Of a stretch of DNA of 16,602 nt, positions 6,998-15,288 are shown piece by piece. The stretch comes from CAYJDR01 sp964368965. GTDB taxonomy: Bacteria > Chrysiogenota > Deferribacteres > Deferribacterales > Mucispirillaceae. How positions within the stretch are numbered: the first letter of the stretch is position 1; every line of letters starts with the position of its first letter. Under the pieces are notes generated by a model. It saw nothing but the letters and a program-made list of their open reading frames with translations. It did not search any database and was not told where the DNA came from. The stretch lies in NCBI GenBank assembly GCA_964368965.1, contig CAYJDR010000046.1, positions 1-16,602 of the forward strand, given 5' to 3'. The position numbers were made by a program, and so were the translations under genes.

Positions 6998-7848
6998 TAT
7001 AATATACCAACCCTTGATAGTATCGCATCTATATCAAACGTTTCTTGCCTGATAGAGAAGCCAGCAGCGTTTTTATGTCCGCCACCGCCGTTCGCCTCAG
7101 CAATCACCCTGATATCTACATCTTTATGTGACCGTAGCGATACTTTGCGCATTTGCGCGTTTATTAGAACTGCATAGTCGGCGATATCTTCGCAAACTAT
7201 CCTGTTGCCAAGCTCCGACGAGTATGCCTCAGCAAACACAATGCCAGCCCTTAGCCCGCGCACATCTTTATATACGTGTACGTTTTTTAGTGCTTTATTT
7301 ATGTAGCTGTCACGTTGCTCTTCTTGCAACGATATTATTAAATCTTCTGCTTCTGTAAAACCGTTGTATGGCTCAGCTAAGAAGCGTTTCTCTGCCCTTT
7401 CGATACCTAGTGTACCAAACAAAATACCCATGCGCAAACTATCTTCACGGCGCAAGTGCCACATATCAACATCGTTCACACACTCTGCAAAATCTCTGTA
7501 AGCAGATACGTTGAAGCCTTGCTCTTCAAGATATTCATACGTTAAAAGTGTAGCGCATTTAGTGATATCATGCACAGTGAACGGAAATTCTTTAAGCCTT
7601 GAGCTTGTTGCATGGTGGTCGATGATGATGACATCTTTCTCACCTGCAAGCATCTCAATAGTGCCATAACTAGCTGATACATCAGTAATAATTATGCGGT
7701 CATACATGTGTATGTTTTCTTCTATTATATTTTCAACTTCGTCATAGCCTGTGTAGACAGTTGTGATAGTGCCTGGCATAAACTTTTTGATAAGTACGCC
7801 ACAGCCTAAGCCGTCTAAGTCGTTATGTGTTATATGTAATGTAACCAT
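6997..7848 (-). CDS. DHH/DHHA1 phosphoesterase, NrnA-like
   Basis: Manganese-dependent phosphoesterase of the DHH superfamily; close relatives degrade short oligoribonucleotides, pAp or cyclic dinucleotides. Visible motifs (283 residues from the chosen start): motif I HNDLDG (8-13), motif II with D56 in ITDVS, motif III DHH (77-79), motif IV D128 in NDVDMW, and the DHHA1 substrate-binding motif GGGGHKNAAG (254-263). No extra RecJ domains and no N-terminal GdpP-type PAS or transmembrane parts, so it is a stand-alone cytoplasmic enzyme. A frame also opens at TTG 7854, but ATG 7848 has AGGGG six bases upstream and is preferred. First gene of the string ending with uvrC. The exact substrate cannot be settled from sequence. 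Confidence 0.88.
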   Translation of the reverse strand: MVTLHITHNDLDGLGCGVLIKKFMPGTITTVYTGYDEVENIIEENIHMYDRIIITDVSASYGTIEMLAGEKDVIIIDHHATSSRLKEFPFTVHDITKCATLLTYEYLEEQGFNVSAYRDFAECVNDVDMWHLRREDSLRMGILFGTLGIERAEKRFLAEPYNGFTEAEDLIISLQEEQRDSYINKALKNVHVYKDVRGLRAGIVFAEAYSSELGNRIVCEDIADYAVLINAQMRKVSLRSHKDVDIRVIAEANGGGGHKNAAGFSIRQETFDIDAILSRVGIL

Positions 7849-7877
7849 GTTCAACCCCTGATAATATTAATTTATAA

Positions 7878-7905
7878 GATTAAAAGTTTTTTCGCAAATT
7901 GTAAA
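7878..7905 (-). promoter_or_regulatory. Possible promoter for the DHH-engB-arg-uvrC string
   Basis: Minus strand TTTACA (7905-7900), 16-base spacer, TAATCT (7883-7878). An alternative is TTGCGA (7897-7892) with TATAAA (7876-7871) at 15 bases. The stretch is A/T-rich and lies 30 bases upstream of the DHH start. Neither pair is near consensus, so read-through from the upstream string may contribute. Confidence 0.3.
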
Positions 7906-7980
7906 TAGAATTGTTGAGATTTGTTTATTATTGATTGATTTGAATGTTGTAGGGTAATGTTTGCTAAGGACTCCTATATG

Positions 7981-8013
7981 TACTGGAACACTTCACGTGC
8001 GTTCGTGATGACG
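7981..8013 (-). repeat. Dispersed short repeat, copy C
   Basis: Lies between the two gene strings, just after the 162-residue gene. Minus strand begins GTCATCACGA and ends TTCCAGTA, matching copy A (1161-1200) at both ends with a shorter, different centre. It has a 5-bp internal inverted repeat TCACG (7993-7997) / CGTGA (8004-8008). No U-tract follows, so it is not an intrinsic terminator. Confidence 0.5.
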
Positions 8014-8025
8014 AAAAATGCGCAA

Positions 8026-8514
8026 TCACCCCCGCCTTTCTTCCACCATTGTTCGCATTTGTTCTTTCGATAGCCAATACTTTTTATCTGCATCCATTGC
8101 AACTAACTTTTCAAACACGTGCATATCTTGTGCTGTTAGCCCTAGGCGTTTTTCATGCTTTGCTGGCATATTTATGCACACACGGAACACAAAGTCGGCT
8201 ATCTCGCTACAGTTGCAAGCCTTTATAACCATTACAAGCCTATGTAATAAGTCATTTTTTGTGTTCACTAAAACTAAGTCGGATAAATTGATCCATAGCG
8301 TGTTTTTTATTTTGTTATGGTTTATCAAGTTTAGCTCATCTAGGCTTACATCAAACAGCAACAGCGCTTGCTTATTGCGTGGGTTAATTTCAAGCACGGT
8401 TGCAAACTTACCTATCAATAGTTCATAACATTCACGAGGGTTTGTGTTCCTCAGTGGCACTTTTCGCCCTTGGAAAGTTGCTAGCACTACATGGTCATTT
8501 ATTTTTATGCTCAT
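8026..8514 (-). CDS. Hypothetical protein, 162 residues
   Basis: Not recognised. The start ATG overlaps the stop of the 527-residue gene (ATGA at 8511-8514), so the two are very probably translated together; an AGGTG lies just upstream. The first 70 residues look beta-rich, with alternating hydrophobics (VVLATF, ATVLEI, ALLLFD, LVLVN). The second half is helical and basic, with a cluster KACNCSEIADFVFRVC (three cysteines) and a charged C-terminus. No signal peptide or transmembrane segment. The coupling, with a normal start context, supports a real gene. It is the last gene of the queH string. Confidence 0.75.
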   Translation of the reverse strand: MSIKINDHVVLATFQGRKVPLRNTNPRECYELLIGKFATVLEINPRNKQALLLFDVSLDELNLINHNKIKNTLWINLSDLVLVNTKNDLLHRLVMVIKACNCSEIADFVFRVCINMPAKHEKRLGLTAQDMHVFEKLVAMDADKKYWLSKEQMRTMVEERRG

Positions 8515-10094
8515 CTATCACCTATCGTTGTAAGTGCTTGGTTGCCTATCACATATTTGCCATTGTCACACGTTAGCCCTTCATGGTTTTGACGTATAGC
8601 ATTTTTAAACACAAACTCAAGCTCATTATTTTCGCCTTTATTTATAAGCAACACTTCGTTGTTATAAAGGACAAATTCATTGCGGATAATTGCTTTCAGC
8701 CTTTCATCAAGCTTTTCAAAACAGTTTCTAAAGTCATGGTCATACACATTGTTTATGATGTTTGAAAACACATATTTAAAGTCGCCTAGGTCGTTATGGA
8801 TATCAAGTTCTTTTTCGTAGTAACAGTCGCCATAACTTGTTTGGAATTTTTCAAAAGTTTTGTTTACAAATTCAATTTTCTCACTATGGATATTTTTTGG
8901 ACTTAAAATCACTATCCAGCGGTAAGTTTTATATGTGCGAAAGTGTTCATGCCCAACTTCGCCTACAGCATGTAGTGCTTCTTCGCAGATTAAATTTACA
9001 AGCATGCCGTTATAAAAAGCTTCAATATTTTTAACCCTACTTGTTTTTGCGACATATTCAAGTGGGTCTTTAAGGTTGTCCTCTGATATTTTACCCATTA
9101 ATGCGATTTTGAAATTGAGTTTAGGCAACCTCATTTTAATGCCATGCATTGCTGATAGAAAATGCTTAGCAATGCCTTTATCTAAAAGCCCGACAAGCAC
9201 TTGCCCCTCTCCAAAACAAATGATGAAATACGAATACAAGTTATAAAGCCCATCTATATCATCAGACTGCTTGCTAAGAAAATATGCATCTTCTTTAATT
9301 GGGAGGAAATCCTCTGAAATCGTAGAAAGTATTAGTTTTTCGCTATCAAAATTATGCCCATACAAGCCAGCCAAAAACGATTTTAACTCACATTGGTTAG
9401 TTATATATGGAAAATAGTTGTTCATATTGAGTATGAAATAAACTTCGTAAAAGAAATCTTCACTAGTAGCTGCGGCGCTATAAATTCCTTCAAATGACTT
9501 CTCTGATACCCCTAAGATAGATAAGGCTATCGCAAGCAACGGTTTAATGTCAGCTTCTTCTTCGCCCACCACTTTTATTTTGTAGTTGAATTTATACCAC
9601 AATGATGAAAAAACTAATCGCATTGATGATGTAAACTTTTTGCCATCTTCTTTTTTCACAAGCCCTATAGCTCTTTCATCTGCGCCAATATCAATGATAA
9701 AATAAACATATTCATCAGAATGTTTTGCAATGTGCGCGAGTAATTCTTCACAAGTGGTAGCGTTTATATGTGGGATAATATTTTCAGGAATTGGTGCTAA
9801 GATTTGCTTTTCCGCAACGGTATTCAAACTTTGTAAAACTTGGTGGAAATTATCGCTATCATTTTGATACGCAATATAGTTTTCTTGATTGAGCCAGCTT
9901 AAAATGTAGCCGAGATAATTTTCTTGCTTTAATGCATCATTGCAAATTGCTTCATAACTATCTGCCGAAACGCCAATGTGAAGAAGTGCATCGCCAAGCA
10001 TTTCTTGAACATTGTCAAAGCTCTTTTTGTTATTTGCAATGAGTTCTTTTTCTTTATTATTTTTTAAAGTCGTTCTTGCAACAAAATCAATCAC
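8511..10094 (-). CDS. Hypothetical protein, 527 residues, internal duplication
   Basis: Not recognised. Two tandem copies of a domain of about 150 residues can be aligned by eye. Residues 30-80 (GVSADSYEAI at 41-50, LNQENYIAY at 68-76) match 184-234 (GVSEKSFEGI at 195-204, LNMNNYFPY at 222-230). Residues 129-178 (YFIIDIG, ending KIKVVGE) match 287-335 (YFIICFG, ending KIALMGK). The offset is constant at 154-158 residues. A different C-terminal part (about 345-527) has strands such as YRWIVILSP. No signal peptide, transmembrane segment or obvious catalytic motif, so it is probably cytosolic. The start is GTG 10094, 19 bases after rsgA, with only a distant AGG, so the exact start is uncertain. 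Acidic and rich in aromatic residues. Coupled to the 162-residue gene by ATGA. Confidence 0.8.
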   Translation of the reverse strand: MIDFVARTTLKNNKEKELIANNKKSFDNVQEMLGDALLHIGVSADSYEAICNDALKQENYLGYILSWLNQENYIAYQNDSDNFHQVLQSLNTVAEKQILAPIPENIIPHINATTCEELLAHIAKHSDEYVYFIIDIGADERAIGLVKKEDGKKFTSSMRLVFSSLWYKFNYKIKVVGEEEADIKPLLAIALSILGVSEKSFEGIYSAAATSEDFFYEVYFILNMNNYFPYITNQCELKSFLAGLYGHNFDSEKLILSTISEDFLPIKEDAYFLSKQSDDIDGLYNLYSYFIICFGEGQVLVGLLDKGIAKHFLSAMHGIKMRLPKLNFKIALMGKISEDNLKDPLEYVAKTSRVKNIEAFYNGMLVNLICEEALHAVGEVGHEHFRTYKTYRWIVILSPKNIHSEKIEFVNKTFEKFQTSYGDCYYEKELDIHNDLGDFKYVFSNIINNVYDHDFRNCFEKLDERLKAIIRNEFVLYNNEVLLINKGENNELEFVFKNAIRQNHEGLTCDNGKYVIGNQALTTIGDR

Positions 10095-10113
10095 GTTATT
10101 AATTTCTACCTGC

Positions 10114-11166
10114 CTAAAAGCGATTTTTGTTCTTTATAAACTTACGCACGTTTTTCATACCACCGACGTCTTTAAACATTCTGTCGGCTTTCTTCTTTTC
10201 AAGCTCTTTGCTACTTAACCCGTCATAAGATGTTTCGTTCAATAGCTTGAAGTAGTTATCCAATCTACGTTTATCAATGTCGCCAGCGTCAACAGCACTA
10301 AGCACCGCACAATCTGGCTCGCTCGTGTGCGTGCAATCGCTATACTTGCACCCCTTTGCGATCTCTTCAATATCTTCAAACGAAGTCGACAAGTCTGCGC
10401 CATCAATACCTAGCTCACGCATACCTGCCGTATCTATCAATGTGCCACCAAGTGGGCAGATAAACATTTCACGACCCGTAGTGGTATGCCTACCTTTGTC
10501 GCCTTTGCCTATTTCACTTGTTAGTATAATTTCTTCACCTAGTAACTTATTGATAAGTGTAGACTTTCCAACACCTGATGAACCTATAAACACACCCGTG
10601 ATACCCTTCTTAAAATATGGTTCAAACTTCGATATAACGTCGTCATCATGCATAGATATCGTGATAACATCGCAAAATGATGAAGCCTTTTCCGCCTCGT
10701 AAACCATGCTATCTAGGTCATCTGCAAGGTCTGATTTAGTAAGCACGATAACAGGCGTTGCACCACTGTCCCATGCGACTGAAATATATCGCTCAAGGCG
10801 GTTTAAGTTATAGTTATTGTTTAGCGACATACATATGAACACGGTGTCAATATTAGCAGATACTGCTTGCGCTTGCCCACTAACGCCAACAGCTTTACGC
10901 ACAAAAACACTCTTACGCGTCAATATGTTATGTATTATTTCGCCTTCTATCATAACATAGTCGCCAACGGTTGGATATTTTGCCAGTTCGTCTGTTTCGT
11001 GCCTTAGTTTGCCAGATATCTCTACAAGCAACTCGCTATCTGCCGTGACAACCCTATACTTGCCACGATATTGAGCGATAACCCTTGCAAGCGTTAAGTT
11101 TGGATACATTAAGGCCTCACTTTCAAAGCGTGGTTGCAAGCCATATTTTTCAATTAAATTTTTCAT
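10114..11166 (-). CDS. rsgA: Ribosome small subunit biogenesis GTPase RsgA
   Basis: Circularly permuted GTPase that checks late 30S subunit maturation. The permuted motif order is visible: G4 TKSD (143-146) precedes G1 GSSGVGKST (195-203), then the KGRHTTT loop (224-230, G2) and G3 DTAG (245-248). An N-terminal OB-fold region (about 25-95) and the C-terminal zinc site C273, C278, H280, C286 (GCKYSDCTH...C) complete the family layout. 350 residues, slightly longer than many, with a basic C-terminal tail (KNVRKFIKNKNRF). The start ATG shares its A with the stop of the upstream unknown gene (TGATG). Unusually, it sits between unrecognised genes rather than in the common PP2C-kinase-rsgA-rpe order. 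Confidence 0.97.
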   Translation of the reverse strand: MKNLIEKYGLQPRFESEALMYPNLTLARVIAQYRGKYRVVTADSELLVEISGKLRHETDELAKYPTVGDYVMIEGEIIHNILTRKSVFVRKAVGVSGQAQAVSANIDTVFICMSLNNNYNLNRLERYISVAWDSGATPVIVLTKSDLADDLDSMVYEAEKASSFCDVITISMHDDDVISKFEPYFKKGITGVFIGSSGVGKSTLINKLLGEEIILTSEIGKGDKGRHTTTGREMFICPLGGTLIDTAGMRELGIDGADLSTSFEDIEEIAKGCKYSDCTHTSEPDCAVLSAVDAGDIDKRRLDNYFKLLNETSYDGLSSKELEKKKADRMFKDVGGMKNVRKFIKNKNRF

Positions 11167-12290
11167 CAGTAAACCTCAAACATCGAAAATTTACGCTTTA
11201 CTTGCTCTAAAATTTGTGGTGGAACGTCCATACACATGATAGGCGTACCTTTATCACGCATAAAGCTTATGAGTAATTTATGTGTTTCACCACGCAAAGT
11301 TATGTTGCAGTAAAATTTTGTATATTTTTTAAATTCATAATCGCTAAAGTAAGTTACACCGTTCAACTTTTCTATAAAGCACAGATAGTCGCTACTTGTC
11401 ATAAATGTCGATAGGTAGCCCAACCCATAAATTATGTCATATGGTGGGCATGGATTGTTTACATTTTTCTTATAGTCGTGGAGGTCTGGTAACTCGTGCA
11501 AAAACAACAAATTATCAAGCTTTTCAGGCATTTTTACACGTTTATATTCTATCCTAAAATGATCATAATTATAGGTAAGCTCGCTATCTGTTTCGACAAG
11601 ATTAAACACTTCTGAATAGTCGTTTGCTTTCACATATAGTCGCTCGTTGATAACGATAGACGACATGCAACCATGCCAGTTTACGAAGTCATCTATCTCG
11701 TAATTATCTATTTCAAATTCTGGGAACGCTTCTTGCATTTTATGGCTGTTATACTTGAATACTTCAACTTGGTCGCCAATCGGGCTACAAATATCTAGCA
11801 CGAAATATTCGCTTGATAGCACACGCTCAACATAGGCTTCGTTTGATAGTGACATTGGGTCGAAGTGTGTTTTTGATATTAGCCGTGATGATAGATAAAT
11901 ATCAATGCAACTATCTGCGGAGTAATCGCTCACGACAGGTCTAGTGTAGTTTGTTTCGCCCTGTTTGCCGCCAATAAATGATATGATGTCGCGCTTCACT
12001 TCTGGGTAGAGTTTGTCAAACGCTACAAATTGGAAGCCTATTTTCACATGTTCTGCATCGCTATTGCATGCAGTAGTTATTGCGTTAAATAATTCATCAA
12101 AGCCTACTTCAACACTTGCTACAACTTTTCTATAGACGAATGATTGTATAAAAAATGTTGCATGTCTATCAATAGTTTTTAAGTTTAGGTAATATTTCAC
12201 AAACTCGATTAATCGTGCCTTGTTTGGTGAATATATGTTGTATGATGAGTCTGAGCCGTCAATCTCGTATCCTCGCCATGATTTGAACAT
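11166..12290 (-). CDS. Hypothetical protein, 374 residues, next to radical SAM
   Basis: Not recognised. ATG 12290 is chosen because GAGG (12300-12303) lies at good distance; a frame opening at 12308 would overlap the radical SAM gene by 17 bases and has a poor site. With the chosen start it begins 1 base after that gene's stop. The sequence is soluble and aromatic-rich, with many Tyr, Phe and Asp residues, and no signal peptide, membrane segment or conserved catalytic pattern that I can name. Segments that look like folded beta strands include FFIQSFVY (46-53), VKIGFQFVAF (82-91) and YFVLDIC later on. Its fixed position behind a SPASM enzyme makes a partner or substrate role possible, but that is inference from neighbourhood only. 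Confidence 0.75.
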   Translation of the reverse strand: MFKSWRGYEIDGSDSSYNIYSPNKARLIEFVKYYLNLKTIDRHATFFIQSFVYRKVVASVEVGFDELFNAITTACNSDAEHVKIGFQFVAFDKLYPEVKRDIISFIGGKQGETNYTRPVVSDYSADSCIDIYLSSRLISKTHFDPMSLSNEAYVERVLSSEYFVLDICSPIGDQVEVFKYNSHKMQEAFPEFEIDNYEIDDFVNWHGCMSSIVINERLYVKANDYSEVFNLVETDSELTYNYDHFRIEYKRVKMPEKLDNLLFLHELPDLHDYKKNVNNPCPPYDIIYGLGYLSTFMTSSDYLCFIEKLNGVTYFSDYEFKKYTKFYCNITLRGETHKLLISFMRDKGTPIMCMDVPPQILEQVKRKFSMFEVY

Positions 12291-12291
12291 T

Positions 12292-13494
12292 TTATATGAC
12301 CTCTTCATCCTTAGCTATGCAATCGCGTTCGCCTGCGTGGTAGTCATCATGTAGTTTTTTACTGATAGCTAGGCAACCTCTGCAATCGTGTTTATATTTG
12401 CAAGTTTCACAATCGCCTTTTAAATTTTTGCTAGCGTCACGTAATATTTTGATATCTTCTGATGTGTGCCAGTAAGCAGATATCGAGTCGCACTTTTCGC
12501 CCATTGGCAAGTGGCTGCATGGCTTGAATATGCCATCAACATCAATAGACATAAAAGTTCTGCCAGCGCCGCAGCCGATTTTTTCTTCATCATAGTCATC
12601 GCCGTTTAAGTAAAACAGTAAGTTTGAGTATGCTGAGTCTACTTTTATGTTTATATCTGTTCTATGTTCTTCAATCTCTTTAGCTAATTTTTCAACGTCA
12701 AATTCTGCTTTATTAGTCTTAAAGCGTAGCACGTTCAAGTTTTCTACATTCAACTCTTTGCCAAGCTCAACTATTTTATGAAAGTCGTGCACGTTTGACT
12801 CATGCGCAACCCAATTTATACCGAACGATATACTACTATTAGATAATAACTTCAATGCAGACATCGCATGTTCGAACCCATCACGAGTAGCTGAGTTTAC
12901 CTCAGCTGTAGAACCATTCAGCGACACTTGCATATGGCGAAGCCCACTGCTTATAAGCTTCTTAAGCACTTGCTCATCTAACCCATAGCCTGATGTTGTA
13001 ATGCTTGCCGACATGTTGAACTGGTCAACCAAACTAACAGCGTCATATATGTGTGGATATGTGAGCGGCTCCCCACCACCAAAAGCTATCTGGAAAACGT
13101 TTAGCACGCCTGCTTCAACGATATATTGCTCTAGTTTTTCAAAGTCTAGTGTTTTATCGCCACACTCAGCACGGTAGCAAAGTTTGCACTCAAAAGGGCA
13201 AACAGATGTTACATCAATATGTATAGCCTCTGGCGCACGGTAATGTATGCCTGAGCTTGCAAATTTTCTTGATTCATTAATATTATGAATAATCTCTTTG
13301 ACATTATCATCGCCTAATGAGGTGGGCAATATGCCGTTATCAATTAAGCGCTCAACAAATGATGATTTAACTCCATTCGTTAAATATGTTTCAAGCATGC
13401 CAAGTGGCGTGCCTGCAAACAAAGTTGTTTGACCTGTTGTATTATTGAATAAGTAAAATTTGCCGTTATAATCAGCACGAGATTTTAAGTACAT
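12292..13494 (-). CDS. Radical SAM protein with SPASM domain
   Basis: Radical S-adenosylmethionine enzyme of the SPASM group, whose members modify peptides or proteins (PqqE, anaerobic sulfatase maturases, RiPP maturases) or small molecules. 400 residues. An N-terminal region (1-75) resembles the leading domain of peptide maturases. The core cluster motif is C99-x3-C103-x2-C106, followed by GGGEP (139-143). The SPASM part has C308-x12-G321-x4-C326, then C362-x2-C365-x5-C371-x2-C374 and a late C392. The usual last spacing is x3, so C371-x2-C374 is slightly atypical. Other cysteines at 111 and 335. It starts 2 bases after the queH stop with only a weak AGAG site. No candidate precursor peptide is seen nearby. 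The substrate is unknown. Confidence 0.9.
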   Translation of the reverse strand: MYLKSRADYNGKFYLFNNTTGQTTLFAGTPLGMLETYLTNGVKSSFVERLIDNGILPTSLGDDNVKEIIHNINESRKFASSGIHYRAPEAIHIDVTSVCPFECKLCYRAECGDKTLDFEKLEQYIVEAGVLNVFQIAFGGGEPLTYPHIYDAVSLVDQFNMSASITTSGYGLDEQVLKKLISSGLRHMQVSLNGSTAEVNSATRDGFEHAMSALKLLSNSSISFGINWVAHESNVHDFHKIVELGKELNVENLNVLRFKTNKAEFDVEKLAKEIEEHRTDINIKVDSAYSNLLFYLNGDDYDEEKIGCGAGRTFMSIDVDGIFKPCSHLPMGEKCDSISAYWHTSEDIKILRDASKNLKGDCETCKYKHDCRGCLAISKKLHDDYHAGERDCIAKDEEVI

Positions 13495-13496
13495 AG

Positions 13497-14072
13497 TTAT
13501 TCTCTTTCAAATATTTTTGTTGACAAAGCTTTATCAAATTTCTTATCTAACTTAGTTTGGAAGCGATCTGCCTCGCTAAAAATGCAACCACAATAGTTTT
13601 GGCGATATAATCCCATTTCCTTAGATTTATCAATACCTTGCTGCCAACCATCACGATAGTCTTTATAATATAGTTTCACGCCGTATTTTGCTTCTGCTTG
13701 TTTTGATAGTTCAATAATCGCTTCATGTTTCTGCATTTTGCTATAAAGTAGCGAAAATGTTATATATTCAATGCCTAGTTCTTTTGCTTTTTCAGCTGCT
13801 TTATTGATGCGCATTTCATAGCAACCAGTGCACCTATCATTCAAGTCGATATATTCTATAAACTCTTGTAAGCCATAGTTTTTTTCAACGTGGTACTCTA
13901 CACCGTATTGCTCGCACACATACATTGCTGTTTGCATACGTTTGTGAAACTCTTTTATGCCGTGGATATTTGGATTGTAAAAAAACACAACTGGCTCAAT
14001 GCCTTCTGCAATCATCTCATCAAGTGGATATAGCGAGCACGGCCCACAGCACTGGTGCAAAAGCACTTTCAT
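13497..14072 (-). CDS. queH: Epoxyqueuosine reductase QueH
   Basis: Performs the last step of queuosine synthesis in tRNA anticodons, reducing epoxyqueuosine to queuosine; the alternative to cobalamin-dependent QueG. Formerly known as DUF208. Conserved metal-binding cysteines are all present: CCGPC at 8-12 (C8, C9, C12), RCTGCYEMR at 80-88 (C81, C84), and YCGC at 160-163 (C161, C163), which in this family hold a 4Fe-4S cluster and a nearby metal. 191 residues, the usual size. ATG 14072 has GAGG at 14080-14083 and a near-consensus promoter behind it. First gene of the string; no other queuosine gene is in the window. Confidence 0.95.
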   Translation of the reverse strand: MKVLLHQCCGPCSLYPLDEMIAEGIEPVVFFYNPNIHGIKEFHKRMQTAMYVCEQYGVEYHVEKNYGLQEFIEYIDLNDRCTGCYEMRINKAAEKAKELGIEYITFSLLYSKMQKHEAIIELSKQAEAKYGVKLYYKDYRDGWQQGIDKSKEMGLYRQNYCGCIFSEADRFQTKLDKKFDKALSTKIFERE

Positions 14073-14104
14073 TATGTTACCTCAATATATATCATGCACC
14101 TCAA

Positions 14105-14133
14105 ATTATATCTATTTTACAATGAACAATCAA
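14105..14133 (-). promoter_or_regulatory. Promoter of the queH string
   Basis: Minus strand: TTGATT (14133-14128), 17-base spacer, TATAAT (14110-14105, perfect). It lies 33 bases upstream of the queH start codon, in the divergent gap shared with the KAS-III-like gene. It probably drives queH through the 162-residue gene. Confidence 0.75.
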
Positions 14134-14178
14134 GCACTAAAAATAGTCATTAAACTTATCTAATAATAAAAATAACTC

Positions 14179-14207
14179 TTTAAAAAAACACAAAAATGTA
14201 CTATATT
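14179..14207 (+). promoter_or_regulatory. Likely promoter of the KAS-III-like gene
   Basis: Plus strand: TTTAAA (14179-14184), 17-base spacer, TATATT (14202-14207), in a very A-rich stretch. The gene's GAGG site (14250-14253) and ATG (14263) follow. The -35 box is weak; the A-rich context may act as an UP element. Confidence 0.5.
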
Positions 14208-14262
14208 GCTAGTTTATAACTTGTTTTTATTTTTATTTTATTGTTTTATGAGGTTTTAATTC

Positions 14263-15282
14263 ATGTCAAAAAAAGCTTATATTAAGCACATTATGTCTTA
14301 CTTTCCAGAAGCTTACGAGGACAACCCAGCAGAAGAGCGCATCACCCAAAAGGTAGGCGTTTTCAGAAGGCACATCGCAGCAGAAGGCGAATGCGCTTCC
14401 GATTTATGTATCAAAGCTGCTGAGGATATGTTTGAGAAGTATAATGTCGATAAGGAAACTATCGACGCTGTAATCTTCTGCACAGAAACGCCTGACTACA
14501 TCATGCCTTCAACAGCATGTGTTATACACGGTAGGTTAGGGCTTAAGCAAAACTGTATGGCGTTCGACTTCAACCATGGTTGCACAGGCTACATCTACGG
14601 TTTAGCGCTTGCGAAATCTGTTATTGAAACAGGGCTTGCAACAAATGTTTTATTGCTTGCTGGCGATACGCTAAGCAAAATTATCCACCCAAAAGATATG
14701 CGCACGAAGCCTCTTTTTGGCGATAGCGGCTCTGCTACGCTTGTTTCTGGCACATATTCTAGGCGTGAGTTTTTAAGCAACTTTAGGTTCGGCACAAACG
14801 GCGAAGAGTTCCGCAAAATCATCGTACATTACGGTGGTATGCGTATGAAACACGTTGACCCAGCAATCGCTCATGAAGAAATTGTCGACCAATATGGCAA
14901 TGTCCGCACAGACGCTACACTTTATATGGACGGCAAAGCAGTTGTACAATTCACACAAACAGTTGTACCACCGATGATGCACGACATATTAGACTCAGCT
15001 AGGTTGAATATGGACGATATCACAAACTTCGTGTTCCACCAAGCAAACAAATTTATGCTACAAAACGTGCAAAAAGCGTGCAAAATTCCTGATGATGGCA
15101 GATACTTTAACGACTGCTCTATGATAGGCAACACCGCCTCAGCATCTATCCCTAATGCAATCAATAAAATGCAAAGGGACGACATAGTGCTTGGCAAATA
15201 TGGCTTACTCATGGGGTTCGGTATCGGCTTAACATGGGGCGGCTGTATCGCAGACCTATCTATGATAGACCCAGAAAATTAA
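14263..15282 (+). CDS. 3-oxoacyl-ACP synthase III-like protein (KAS III family)
   Basis: Condensing enzyme of the KAS III fold, normally joining an acyl-CoA starter to malonyl-ACP. The catalytic triad is complete: C107 in NHGCTGYIYGL, H259 in FHQANKFML, N290 in GNTASASIP. The glycine-rich C-terminal GFGIGLTWGGCIA is also family-typical. 339 residues. Several features differ from core FabH, including the long stretch at 178-225 (FRKIIVHYGG...MKHVDP) and a diverged N-terminus. It therefore looks like the specialised KAS-III-like proteins found with surface-polysaccharide or other secondary acyl pathways rather than the fatty-acid initiator. It stands alone on the plus strand with its own promoter and terminator, away from any fab or acpP gene. 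The start is set by GAGG nine bases upstream. Function beyond the condensing chemistry is not determined. Confidence 0.9.
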   Translation: MSKKAYIKHIMSYFPEAYEDNPAEERITQKVGVFRRHIAAEGECASDLCIKAAEDMFEKYNVDKETIDAVIFCTETPDYIMPSTACVIHGRLGLKQNCMAFDFNHGCTGYIYGLALAKSVIETGLATNVLLLAGDTLSKIIHPKDMRTKPLFGDSGSATLVSGTYSRREFLSNFRFGTNGEEFRKIIVHYGGMRMKHVDPAIAHEEIVDQYGNVRTDATLYMDGKAVVQFTQTVVPPMMHDILDSARLNMDDITNFVFHQANKFMLQNVQKACKIPDDGRYFNDCSMIGNTASASIPNAINKMQRDDIVLGKYGLLMGFGIGLTWGGCIADLSMIDPEN

Positions 15283-15288
15283 TAACAA

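Noticed and set aside
7993..8008. Hairpin between the two gene strings as a terminator
   Set aside because: Stem of only 5 bp and no U-tract; it is better explained as the fold of the dispersed repeat.
14073..14262. Possible RiPP precursor peptide near the radical SAM gene, e.g. a 13-codon frame at 14123
   Set aside because: No ribosome binding site, no leader or core-peptide pattern, and it overlaps the queH promoter.
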